Origin: Mactra quadrangularis
Lineage: Eukaryota > Mollusca > Bivalvia > Venerida > Mactridae
DNA: 64,000 nt
Assembly: GCA_025267735.1 (NCBI GenBank)
Contig: CM046298.1
Location: 29,023,866 to 29,087,865 of the forward strand
Direction of reading: 5' to 3'
Part shown: positions 1 to 10,324 of the stretch, piece after piece
Layout: each line of letters opens with the position of its first letter
How positions within the stretch are numbered: position 1 is the first letter of the stretch
The notes under the pieces: model-generated
Database searches by the model: none
Told to the model about the DNA's origin: nothing
What the model saw: the letters and a program-made list of their open reading frames with translations, nothing else
Position numbers and translations under genes: made by a program

Positions 1-118
1 AAAATCTTACGACAAAAATCTCCGTAAGTCAGCTCTAAAAACATAACATACATTCTAACAATCTAAATACTGTTTTTTTCATGTTTAGTATGAATAGCTT
101 ATTCTGCTCTAATTTAAT

Positions 119-480
119 AATTCGGAATTGATAAAAAACAGTAATACAAGCATTTCATTCAAGAATTCTTCTTATAACTTACGCTGACTTTTGTGGTATG
201 ATTTATTGTGAAATGAAAACATGACTTGTATAGACCATGTCAGGCAAATGAATTTAAATCCATATTAATAAAACGTACGACAGAGAAAATTTTATACATT
301 TAATATTTGTAAAATGATTTCAATACAAATATACATTGATATCATAAAATGATGAATTCATTGATACAAAATGATATTTTCATACATTTACAAAGAACAA
401 TTACTCACTCAACTTAAAAGAAACACGATCATGTATTATCTCCCTTTACTTGAACAAATCACTTTTATTGTCTACATTTT
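119..480. repeat. Dispersed repeat, direct copy of 4996-5400
   Basis: From 'ttcggaattgataaaa' to about 480 this stretch aligns, with many substitutions, to 4996-5400 in the same orientation. Shared blocks include 'gtggtatgattt', 'gaaatgaaaaca', 'acttgtatag' and 'tctccctttac'. The pair brackets a 4.5 kb interval that holds the large inverted repeat and the Tc1 remnant. It could be two copies of one dispersed element or the remnants of long direct repeats. No coding potential is seen. Confidence 0.65.
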
Positions 481-647
481 GTAATTATATCTAACTTAAA
501 TCAAACTATAGTGCGGACACATTGACCCCGACCTGACCTTTACGCAAGAGTATTCATTACATTGAATACGAAAGGTAGTTTAATGTTCAAAAACAATCGG
601 ATTATACCGTCAAGGCTCGAATGTAATTACAACACAGGGATTAATTT

Positions 648-1345
648 TATAGAAATTATAGAAATTCTGTTTTTTGCTAATAACTCAATAACCAACTTAG
701 ATAAAAAATCAAAATATGTATCCGTACCCATGTTTTCAGGGTCTATATATCACATGGTACTAATATCAGCTTGATCAGATCATTTGAATATGCAAATTTA
801 TGCAAATTAGGTATTTTACGAAACACAATATTCGGTTTTGCTATACAAATCAACGTCCGTAGTTTTTGTTGTTGAGATTTTTAGTAAAATATGTTTATGA
901 TATGCTAATTTTGTATATATTAAATACAAATATATCAAATAATTACAATAAATCAGTTAATGATGCTCTAAAGATATGCAAAATATTCAAATTACGTTAA
1001 AAATCGTAGGATTTGGCCTCAAACATTACATGGTGTCAACATTATTAATGCCATTGTCTAGCATTCTGTTGATGCCTTGATAATTTTGACACAGCTTCTA
1101 TACCTTTGAACATAGCTGCCTAAGAAATTTAGTTAGGACATCCAGTCATCCTTGATTAATTAGCATAATATGCAAATTTGTTCCGCCATAATCGAAATTC
1201 CGTTTTTCGCTAATTAAACGATAACCAATCATGATAAGATTTTAAAATATGTGTCTGCACCCATGTTTATAGGGTCTAGCTATCATATGATACCACATTC
1301 AGCATGATCAGATGATTTGCATATGCAAATGTATGCAAATAAGGT
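648..1345 (+). repeat. Left arm of ~0.7 kb inverted repeat
   Basis: This arm matches 2946-3640 in reverse complement. Examples are 'gattttaacgt' motifs, 'ggtattttacgaaacacaa', 'cggttttgctatacaaatc' and 'tcatatgataccac'-like blocks. Each arm is itself a diverged tandem pair with ~535 bp spacing, because 715-815 resembles 1245-1345 ('catgttt-agggtcta', 'gatcagat', 'atgcaaat'). The octamer ATGCAAAT recurs. Arm divergence looks around 15-20 percent by eye, so this is an old foldback or an inverted pair of a dispersed repeat. Confidence 0.75.
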
Positions 1346-2945
1346 TTTTCAAACGAACTGTTTTTCAAGTGAATTTATTTTGTTCACATTTAAGTACTTC
1401 AAAGAGGAAATTTTCCAGGAAATATAATTGAATCAAGTAATCCGCAATTGCGACCCAATTTATGTTCAGTTGGATCTCAATGTCCAGAATGTCCACATTA
1501 TGAGACCATTCATATACCACACCTAATCAATGTATTAATTTAAAATGAATGTTAATAATGTGTTATTACCGTGTGGCCTACGCACATGGGTGCTTTAAGC
1601 TCAATATAACAGTTTGAAGTGGTGTGCCTTTACGCCAGAACCAAAAAAAAGGAAGAACAATAAATCAATTTGAACAGTACATCGTAAAATTGATTGTAAA
1701 TTTAAAGCTACTGAATTCGAAAGCGTTTCCTTATCATGAAAAAAACATCCTGTCATTGACATAATTTAAGCATCTATTTGATTGATATACATGTACTTCA
1801 TGGCAATAGTAGAAGCTGGAAAGTCTTACTTATTTTCGTGCAGATTTGACCTCTCAACATTGTTTACTGTGGAAAGAAATTTATGAAACTACATGTGTCA
1901 ACTTTATTCATTTGCTCAAAGTTTCCACTAATTAATTTACTCAAGATAAGATAGAACGTTCTAGGCATGTATATAAATATATAATAACAATGTCAGTATT
2001 AAGGAATGTCGTATACATAAATCTATAGCTAGCATGTTCAATAATATGAATTGCTTTTCAACTTTTCAGAATCATAAATATGACCATGAGACATTGCATG
2101 CTTGTTTGATAACTAGATTTTGTATGAATGTTTATAGCATAATTGGTTAATGCAAGGTGATCAGGAATCTCAATTCTGTAACGCCATGATAATCAGACTT
2201 ACCGGGTATTTTGGACTATCACGAAAGGTCATGATCTGCAAGAATTGAATTGGGATAGTCAAACTTGGAGTGTGCTGTACATGATCATGGCTACACACAC
2301 TTAATTTGTCTTTGTATGGATCAATTGTCGACTTTAATTTGACTAAAGTTGTTTGGCATTGTATGTTCTTACAATCATTTGAATGCATCCTTACTTATCT
2401 TCCTCATTATATAAAAAAATTGATTACAGAACATATTTTTAGTAGGGGCAATAAGTCAATGGAGAAATTACGGGCACAAAAACAATATTCTTTACTATCT
2501 AATGACCGTAAGGACCACGTATCTTAATTACCTAAAATATATATATATAATAAGCGATGCATGCTCTTAGTTTATGTAGAATACCTTAGTTCTATACACT
2601 GACTTTAACTTGGATAGAGAAAAGGGATATCACTTTACTTTATTTATACATATCCAAATCATATGAAAATATGATCATTATAATATTAGTATATGTTCTC
2701 CGACATAAAACAAATCAAACTAATGCCATGGAAGCATATATATAGGTAAATACATACTGTTCATGTTTGTCATATATGGTTATTGAGATATTATGAATTT
2801 TTCTCAAGTGTGTCGTCACTCTAAATATACTAACTAAATGCTTTGTTTTTAATTATTTGTAAATAATCGTTAATCTGTTCATAACAACTCGAAATTTGGT
2901 ACATGATCTTTATTTTATATAGTGAAGAAAATCCTATTCTTAAAG
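1346..2945. other. Spacer of the inverted repeat, no gene seen
   Basis: About 1.6 kb of AT-rich DNA lies between the two inverted arms. The open frames here are under 75 codons, overlap each other on both strands and lack family resemblance. A short (TA)n run lies near 2540. I see no transposase motif, so this does not look like the body of an autonomous element. Confidence 0.55.
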
Positions 2946-3640
2946 ACCTAATTTGCATACATCTGCATTTGCAAATCATCTCTGATAATGCTTAAGGTCG
3001 TATCATATGATAGCTAGACCCTACAAACAAGGATGCAGACACATATGTTAAATTTTTATCATGATTGGTAATTGTGTTATTAGCAAAAAAAAAACGGAAT
3101 TTCGGTAATGGCGGACTAAATTTGCATATTTTACTAATTGCTCATGGGTGACAGGATGTCCTAACTAATTTCTTAGTCAGCTCTGTCCAAAACACTGAAT
3201 CAAAATTATCCAGACCTCCACAGAATGATGGACAACGGCATAAATATACATGACATCATGTAATGTTTGAGGTCAAATCCTACGATTTTTAACGTAATTT
3301 GAATATTTTGCATATCTTTATAGTATCATAAACTGATTTAATGTAATAATTTGATATGTTTGTATTTAATATATACAAAATTAGCATAACATAAACATAT
3401 TTTACTCAAAATATCAATGTAAAATCAACAGACGTTGATTTGTATAGCAAAACCGAATATTGTGTTTCGTAAAATACCTAATTTGCATAAATTTGCTTAT
3501 TTAAATGATCTGATCAAGCTGAAATTAGTACCATGTGATAGACAGACCCTGAAAACATGGGCATGGATACATATTTTGAATTTGTATCTAAGTTAGTTAT
3601 CGAGTTATTAGCGAAAAACGGAATTTCTATAATGGCGGAC
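2946..3640 (-). repeat. Right arm of ~0.7 kb inverted repeat
   Basis: This is the reverse-complement partner of 648-1345. It carries the same internal two-unit structure and ATTTGCAT octamers. Homology to the left arm fades near 3640, although repeat-like sequence (tttgcatattatgcaaatt) continues to about 3665. An open frame at 3557-3811 runs through the arm and is judged fortuitous. Confidence 0.75.
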
Positions 3641-3811
3641 CTAATTTGCATATTATGCAAATTGCTCAAGGGTGACAGGGTGTCATCACTCGGATTCTTA
3701 TTCAGAACCTTTCAAAGATATAGAAACAGCGAAAAAACTTTGTGGGGACTCAAGTGCACGGTTCACCTAAAATATGGCATTTTACTGCAGGACTATAACA
3801 TTTCTTCGTGA

Positions 3812-4548
3812 GTTAGTTGTGCCATAGTTTGGTTTAATGATATATAGCTTTACTTGATAGATTGTATCGCATAAATGTCAAAATGTATTACAGCTTAAAG
3901 GAATGTTTGCAGGATCGTATATGTGGTTATACATGACATAATATTAATATAAAAAGTATATTAAAAAGTAATGTCAAACTGAACTAACCATATGCATGCT
4001 TTACACTAAAATGTTTAATTGTCATTGTGTAGAAATTTGAATAATAATTATCACGAAATGAATAATTTTCAAAGCAACAAAGATCAAGTGTTGTTTCATA
4101 TCGTTTAAAATCATCAGGGCACCATATTATCAAAAATCTTACGATAATTTAACAATACAATATAGAAGGATTTACGACTAAATTGGTCGTAAGACGCTTG
4201 ATTATACGGCCCCAGTTCCATATAAATTTACTTGGATTACTTGCATTGGAATAAATGTTTGTACAGCTTTATTTTGTATTACACCCCTTTATCCGTTAAC
4301 TTAATGTTTGTAAGTTAATATATACTAAGCAAAACTTATAACGCAAATGAGTATATAATCGTGAATATTGTTTTTATTTTTTTATCATAATGATATGAAA
4401 TTTAACATAGTTACAGAACAACCATTTGTTGTGAGTATTCTAAAGCAAAACAACATGTTACACTTTCATAAATGAAGATTTTAACAGAATCAAAAGCCCG
4501 ATTGGACAAATAAAGTTAACATGTTTAATAATGGGTGTGAGCCCCATT
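3812..4548. repeat. AT-rich stretch with short AATCTTACGA element
   Basis: Most of this is featureless AT-rich sequence. At about 4119-4205 a short unit begins 'gggcaccatattatcaaaa' and 'atcttacgataatttaac' and contains 'ggtcgtaagac'. Its first part recurs in reverse complement at about 15869-15906, inside another element. The very start of the window ('aaaatcttacgacaaaa') shows the same motif. This suggests a small dispersed element, but its limits are not resolved. Confidence 0.4.
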
Positions 4549-4896
4549 TTAACTTACGACTGCCAAACACCTGCGCCTCATAGACCCAATGAGACATCGT
4601 ACACAGCGAAGAGGGATGTTAGCCCATTCCTCGTGTAATGCTCTGGTCAATTCCTGTAACGTCACAGGCTGTACAAGACGTCGACGTATGCGCCTGTCTA
4701 ACTCGTCCCAAAGATGTTCGATAGAATTAAAATCTGCCGGAAATGTGGGCCAGTCTAAAAATTTCAACGTTATTTGCCCAGAGAAATTCAATTGTAGCAC
4801 GGGCAGCTTGTGGTCTGGCGTTATCTTGCTGGAGAATAATGCCTGGACGTTCGTTAGCGTATGGAATAACGACGTTACTTAGAACTTCATCCTGGT
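4549..4896 (-). pseudogene. Tc1/mariner-type transposase, C-terminal remnant
   Basis: The minus strand encodes the end of a Tc1-like DDE transposase, the enzyme that cuts and pastes its element through the terminal inverted repeats. Visible hallmarks are 'LQQDNARPQAA' (second catalytic Asp, near 4820), then 'DWPTFPADFNSIEHLWDEL', which matches the family signature DWP...SPDLNPIEHLWD with the third acidic residue in 'IEHLW'. The frame changes between these motifs at the A5 run 4757-4761, where one extra base separates 'NNVEI' from 'DWP', so the copy is broken. The N-terminal helix-turn-helix half and the inverted repeats are not seen nearby. The copy is about 110 codons, against roughly 340 for a complete enzyme. 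Confidence 0.85.
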
Positions 4897-4995
4897 AGGT
4901 CAGTTCTATAAATTACCACAGAAAGTCTAAAAATCAAAATTGTGTTTTTGTGATTTTATATTAAGTGGGCACACATTGATCCATATCATTTACAT

Positions 4996-5400
4996 CATTC
5001 GGAATTGATAAAAACAGTAATACAAACGTTTCATTTAATTTGTTTTTCATATGACTTACGCTTATTTTGTGGTATGATTTTTTTGTGAAATGAAAACAAG
5101 ACTTGTATAGATCATGTCTGTCAAATGGATTTAAACCAATTTTGATAAAACATACAACAGATACAATTTTATACATTTAATATAAGTAAAATGAATCCAA
5201 TACCAATATCCATTGATTACATAAAATGATAAATTTATTGATCATTGTTGTTACTGTACTGAAATATCATATACATGTATTATCACAGTACATGATATTT
5301 CAGTATAGTAACAAAGAACAATAACTCATGCAACATTAAAACTTTACTATCATGCATTCTCTCCCTTTACATAAACAAATCACTTTCAGTGTCAAGTCTA
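4996..5400. repeat. Dispersed repeat, direct copy of 119-480
   Basis: Same orientation and order of blocks as 119-480. Near 5256-5310 it also contains an inverted pair ('ctgaaatatcatatacatg' against 'catgatatttcag') that the first copy lacks. That indicates a small extra insertion or a local foldback. Confidence 0.65.
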
Positions 5401-5439
5401 GCTACAATTCAACTATACAAATATAATAAATTTATAGAA

Positions 5440-5770
5440 AGGCTACTTGGATATTCGCGATCCCGACCAGAATATCGAGTACGAATATTCGGCACTTTTC
5501 TAAATCGTCGAATTGTGATCTAGTTTTACAAAAAATAAGATAGACTTTTCAGCTAAATTATTAATAAACTACACTTGACCGCCGTTATTTCCATGAAATA
5601 AAAGTCCTTTAGTTAATATATATATAAGCGCTATATAAATGAATTCCTGTATGTGTTTTCATTATTCAATGATTCGTGGTTCGATTCGTAAATCGTTACA
5701 CATGAATCATAGTTCGGATCAGATCACCTCTTGCTCAACGATCCACAGTCCTAATTTTAAGATAAAATAT
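5440..5770 (+). repeat. Dispersed repeat, inverted copy at 14635-15055
   Basis: Blocks 'ttggatattcgcgatcc', 'gattcgtggttcgat', 'catgaatcatagttcggat' and 'gctcaacgatccacag' reappear reverse-complemented at 14635-15055. The sequence is rich in GATC/CGAT and otherwise non-coding. The pair flanks the whole satellite block between 6.0 and 14.1 kb. Confidence 0.6.
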
Positions 5771-6043
5771 TAAGTACGAATACATTGTTATAACGATATC
5801 ACCATTTCATTATTTACACACAATCTCAACATTTATACGAAAGGACTCACTATCATTTTCCATTAATAATATTCTTAAAATGAAAAGGATTGTTTTTTAT
5901 ACTTTGTAATAACCACAAATATATATTACTGTAATGCCGTATTCTCCGAACATGATCTGAGGGCAAATATTCTCGATGACATTTAAAGCCCCTATATCAA
6001 AAGTAAATCTGTTTTTTTTGACTGCAAAGAAAATAGACATTAA
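5771..6043. other. AT-rich unique flank of satellite block
   Basis: No gene, RNA or repeat signal is visible here. The 180 bp array starts abruptly after 'agacattaat'. Confidence 0.5.
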
Positions 6044-9000
6044 TCGGACCCAACCCAGAACGCCGACCCGGCCACCTGGGTCTGGAACCGACCCGGCTAG
6101 GACCCGTTTTGGGGCGAGTTACGGGCCCTTGTCTACGCTCCATAGACTCTGTACATGTACTATATGTACATGCACATAGTAAAAAAATAGGTAAACAATG
6201 GTGACCTAGTTCCGGTTTCTGGCTCGGACCCAACCCAGAACGCCGACCCGGCCGCCTGGGTCTCGAACCGACCCGGCTAGGACCCGTTTTGGGGCGAGTT
6301 ACGGGCCCTTGTCTACGCTCCATAGACTCTGTATATGTACTATATGTACATGCACATAGTAAAAAAATAGGTAAACAATGGTGACCTAGTTCCGGTTTCT
6401 GGCTCGGACCCAACCCAGAACGCCGACCCGGCCGCCTGGGTCTCAAACCGACCCGGCTAGGACCCGTTTTGGGGCGAGTTACGGGCCCTTGTCTACGCTC
6501 CATAGACTCTGTATATGTACTATATGTACATGCACATAGTAAAAAAATAGGTAAACAATGGTGACCTAGTTCCGGTTTCTGGCTCGGACCCAACCCAGAA
6601 CGCCGACCCGGCCGCCTGGGTCTCGAACCGACCCGGCTAGGACCCGTTTTGGGGCGAGTTACGGGCCCTTGTCTACGCTCCATAGACTATGTATATGTAC
6701 TATATGTACATGCACATAGTAAAAAAATAGGTAAACAATGGTGACCTAGTTCCGGTTTCTGGCTCGGACCCAACCCAGAACGCCGACCCGGCCGCCTGGG
6801 TCTCGAACCGACCCGGCTAGGAACCGTTTTGGGGCGAGTTACGGGCCCTTGTCTACGCTCCATAGACTCTGTATATGTACTATATGTACATGCACATAGT
6901 AAAAAAATAGGTAAACAATGGTGACCTAGTTCCGGTTTCTGGCTCGGACCCAACCCAGAACGCCGACCCGGCCGGCTGGGTCTCGAACCGACCCGGCTAG
7001 GACCCGTTTCGGGGCGAGTTACGGGCCCTTGTCTACGCTCCATAGACTCTGTATATGTACTATATGTACATGCACATAGTAAAAAAATAGGTAAACAATG
7101 GTGACCTAGTTCCGGTTTCTGGCTCGGACCCAACCCAGAACGCCGACCCGGCCGCAAGGGTCTCGAACCGACCCGGCTAGGACCCGTTTTGGGGCGAGTT
7201 ACGGGCCCTTGTCTACGCTCCATAGACTCTCTATATGTACTATATGTACATGCACATAGTAAAAAAATAGGAAAACAATGGTGACCTAGTTCCGGTTTCT
7301 GGCTCGGACTCAACCCATAACGCCGACCCGGCCGCCTGGGTCTCGAACCGACCCGGCTAGGACCCGTTTTGGGGCGATTTACGGGCCCTTGTCTACGCTC
7401 CATAGACTCTGTATATGTACTATATGTACATGCACATAGTAAAAAAATAGGTAAACAATGGTGACCTAGTTCCGGTTTTTGGCTCGGACCCAACCCAGAA
7501 CGCCGACCCGGCCGCCTGGGTCTCGAACCGACCCGCCTAGGACCCGTTTTGGGGCGAGTTACGGGCCCTTGTCTACGCACCATAGACTCTGTATATGTAC
7601 TATATGTACATGCACATAGTAAAAAAATAGGTAAACAATGGTGACCTAGTTCCGGTTTCTGGCTCGGACCCAACCCAGAACGCCGACCCGGCCGCCTTGG
7701 TCTCGAACCGACCCGGCTAGGACCCGTTTTGGGGCGAGTTACGGGCGCTTGTCTACGCTCCATAGACTCTGTATATGTACTATATGTACATGCACATAGT
7801 AAAAAAATAGGTAAACAATGGTGACTTAGTTCCGGTTTCTGGCTCGGACCCAACCCAGAACGCCGACCCGGCCGCCTGGGTCTCGAACCGACCCGGCTAG
7901 GACCCATTTCGGGGCGAATTACGGGCCCTTGTCTACGCTCCATAGACTCTGTATATGTACTATATGTACATGCACATAGTAAAAAAATAGGTAAACAATG
8001 GTGACCTAGTTCCGGTTTCTGGCTGGGACCCAACCCAGAACGCCGACCCTGCCACGTGGGTCTCGAACCGACCCGGCTAGGACCCGTTTTGGGGCGAGTT
8101 ACGGGTTCTTGTCTACGCTCCATAGACTCTGTATATGTACTATATGTACATGCACATAGTAAAAAAATAGGTAAACTATGGTGACCTAGTTCCGGTTTCT
8201 GGCTCGGACCCAACCCAGAACGCCGACCCGGCCGCCTGGGTCTCGAACCGACCCGGCTAGGACCCGTTTTAGGGCGAGGTACGGGCCCTTGTCTACGCTC
8301 CATAGACTCTGTATATGTACTATATGTACATGCACATAGTAAAAAAATAGGTAAACAATGGTGACCTAGTTCCGGTTTCTGGCTCGGACCCAACCCAGAA
8401 CGCCGACCCGGCCGCCTGGGTCTCGAACCGACCCGGCTAGGACCCGTTTTGGGGCGAGTTACGGGCCCTTGTCTACGCTCCATAGACTCTGTATATGTAC
8501 TATATGTACATGCACATAGTAAAAAAATTGGTAAACGATGGTGACCTAGTTCCGGTTTCTGGCTCGGACCCAACCCAGAACGCCGACCCGGCCGCCTGGG
8601 TCTCGAACCGACCCGGCTAGGACCCGTTTTGGGGCGAGTTACGGGCCCTTGTCTACGCTCCATAGACTCTGTATATGTACTATATGTACATGCACATAGT
8701 AAAAAAATAGGTAAACAATGGTGACCTAGTTCCGGTTTCTGGCTCGGACCCAACCCAGAACGCCGACCCGGCCGCCTGGGTCTCGAACCGACCCGGCTAG
8801 GACCCGTTTTGGGGCGAGTTACGGGCCCTTGTCTACGCTCCATAGACTCTGTATATGTACTATATGTACATGCACATAGTAAAAAAATAGGTAAACGATG
8901 GTGACCTAGTTCCGGTTTCTGGCTCGGACCCAACCCAGAACGCCGACCCGGCCGCCTGGGTCTCGAACCGACCCGGCTAGGACCCATTTCGGGGCGAATT

Positions 9001-9240
9001 ACGGGCCCTTGTTTACGCTCCATAGACTCTGTATATGTACTATATGTACATGCACATAGTAAAAAAATAGGTACACAATGGTGACCTAGTTCCGGTTTCT
9101 GGCTCGGACCCAACCCAGAACGTCGACCCGGCCGCCTGGGTCTCGAACCGACCCGGCTAGGACCCGTTTGGGGCGAGTTACGGGCGCTTGTCTACGCTCC
9201 ATAGACTCTGTATATGTACTATATGTACATGCACATAGTT
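6044..9240 (+). repeat. 180 bp satellite array A, forward block (~17.8 copies)
   Basis: The unit repeats at exactly 180 bp through the block, with one single-base deletion near 9168. Each unit has a GC- and CpG-rich ~110 bp half (motifs 'cgccgacccggccgcctggg', 'ggggcgagttacgggccc') and an AT-rich half with the near-palindrome 'gtatatgtactatatgtac' followed by 'tagtaaaaaaatagg'. Copies differ by only a few bases. Because 180 is a multiple of 3, the minus strand stays open for 808 codons (6687-9113) and 228 codons (5997-6683) as a 60-residue repeat (MERRQGPVTRPKTGPSRVGS...). I regard that frame as a consequence of the period, not a demonstrated gene. Confidence 0.97.
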
Positions 9241-9246
9241 AAAAAA
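9241..9246. other. Orientation switch point of satellite A
   Basis: The forward unit stops after 'gcacatag', and after 't' plus A6 the next unit starts in reverse complement at 'tctatggagcg'. The junction (about 9240-9246) is A-rich and loses only a few bases of either unit. This produces a head-to-head array with a potential cruciform centre. Confidence 0.9.
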
Positions 9247-10324
9247 TCTATGGAGCGTAGACAAGGGCCCGTAACTCGCCCCAAAACGGGTCCTGGCCGG
9301 GTCGGATCGAGACCCAGGCGGCCGGGTCGGCGTTCTGTGTTGGGTCCGAGCCAGAAACCGGAACTAGGTCAACATTGTTTCCCTATTTTTTTACTATGTG
9401 CATGTACATATAGTACATATACAGAGTCTATGGAGCGTAGACAAGGGCCCGTAACTCGCCCCAAAACGGGTCTTAGCCGGGTCGGTTCGAGACCCAGGCG
9501 GCCGCGTCGGCGTTCTGGGTGGGGTCCGAGCCAGAAACCGGAACTAGGTCACCGCTGTTTACCTATTTTTTTACTATGTGCATGTACATATAGTACATAT
9601 ACAGAGTCTATGGAGCGTAGACAAGGGCCCGTAACTCGCCCCAAAACGGGTCCTAGCCGGGTCGGTTCGAGACCCAGGCGGCCGGGTCGGCGTTCTGGGT
9701 TGGGTCCGAGCCAAAAACCGGAACTAGGTCACCATTGTTTACCTATTTTTTACTATGTGCATGTACATATAGTACATATACAGAGTCTATGGAGCGTAGA
9801 CAAGGGCCCGTAACTCGCCCCAAAACGGGTCCTAGCCGGGTCGGTTTGAGACCCAGGCGGCCGGGTCGGCGTTCTAGGTTGGGTCCGAGCCAGAAACCGG
9901 AACTAGGTCACCATTGTTTACCTATTTTTTTACTATGTGCATGTACATATAGTACATATACAGAGTCTATGGAGCGTAGACAAGGGCCCGTAACTCGCCC
10001 CAAAACGGGTCCTAGCCGGGCCGGTTCGAGACCCAGGCGGCCGGGTCGGCGTTCTAGGTTGGGTCCGAGCTAGAAACCGGAACTAGGTCACCATTGTTTA
10101 CCTATTTTTTTACTATGTGCATGTACATATAGTACATATACAGAGTCTATGGAGTGTAGACAAGGGCCCGTAACTCGCCCCAAAATGGGTCCTAGCCGGG
10201 TCGGTTCGAGACCCAGGCGGCCGGGTCGGCGTTCTGGGTTAGGTCCGAGCCAGAAACCGGAACTAGGTCACCATTGTTAACCTATTTTTTTACTATGTGC
10301 ATGTACATATAGTACATATACAAA
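9247..10324 (-). repeat. 180 bp satellite array A, inverted block (6 copies)
   Basis: Six units of the 6044-9240 repeat lie here in reverse complement, period 180 with a one-base deletion near 9750. The block ends at 'gtacatataca' where the ~186 bp satellite starts with no spacer. Plus-strand open frames of 199 and 112 codons are the same 60-residue repeat frame seen on the other strand of the forward block. Confidence 0.97.

Noticed and set aside
119..5400. Direct repeats at 119-480 and 4996-5400 considered as LTRs of a retrotransposon
   Set aside because: No TG...CA ends, primer-binding site, polypurine tract or gag/pol between them; divergence is high and the interval contains unrelated elements.
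5997..10073. Long repetitive frames on the minus strand (6.0-9.1 kb) and plus strand (9.2-10.1 kb) read as a repetitive protein gene
   Set aside because: The frame follows the 180 bp unit, switches strand exactly where the satellite inverts, and has no start context, introns or independent support. Kept only as a low-priority finding.
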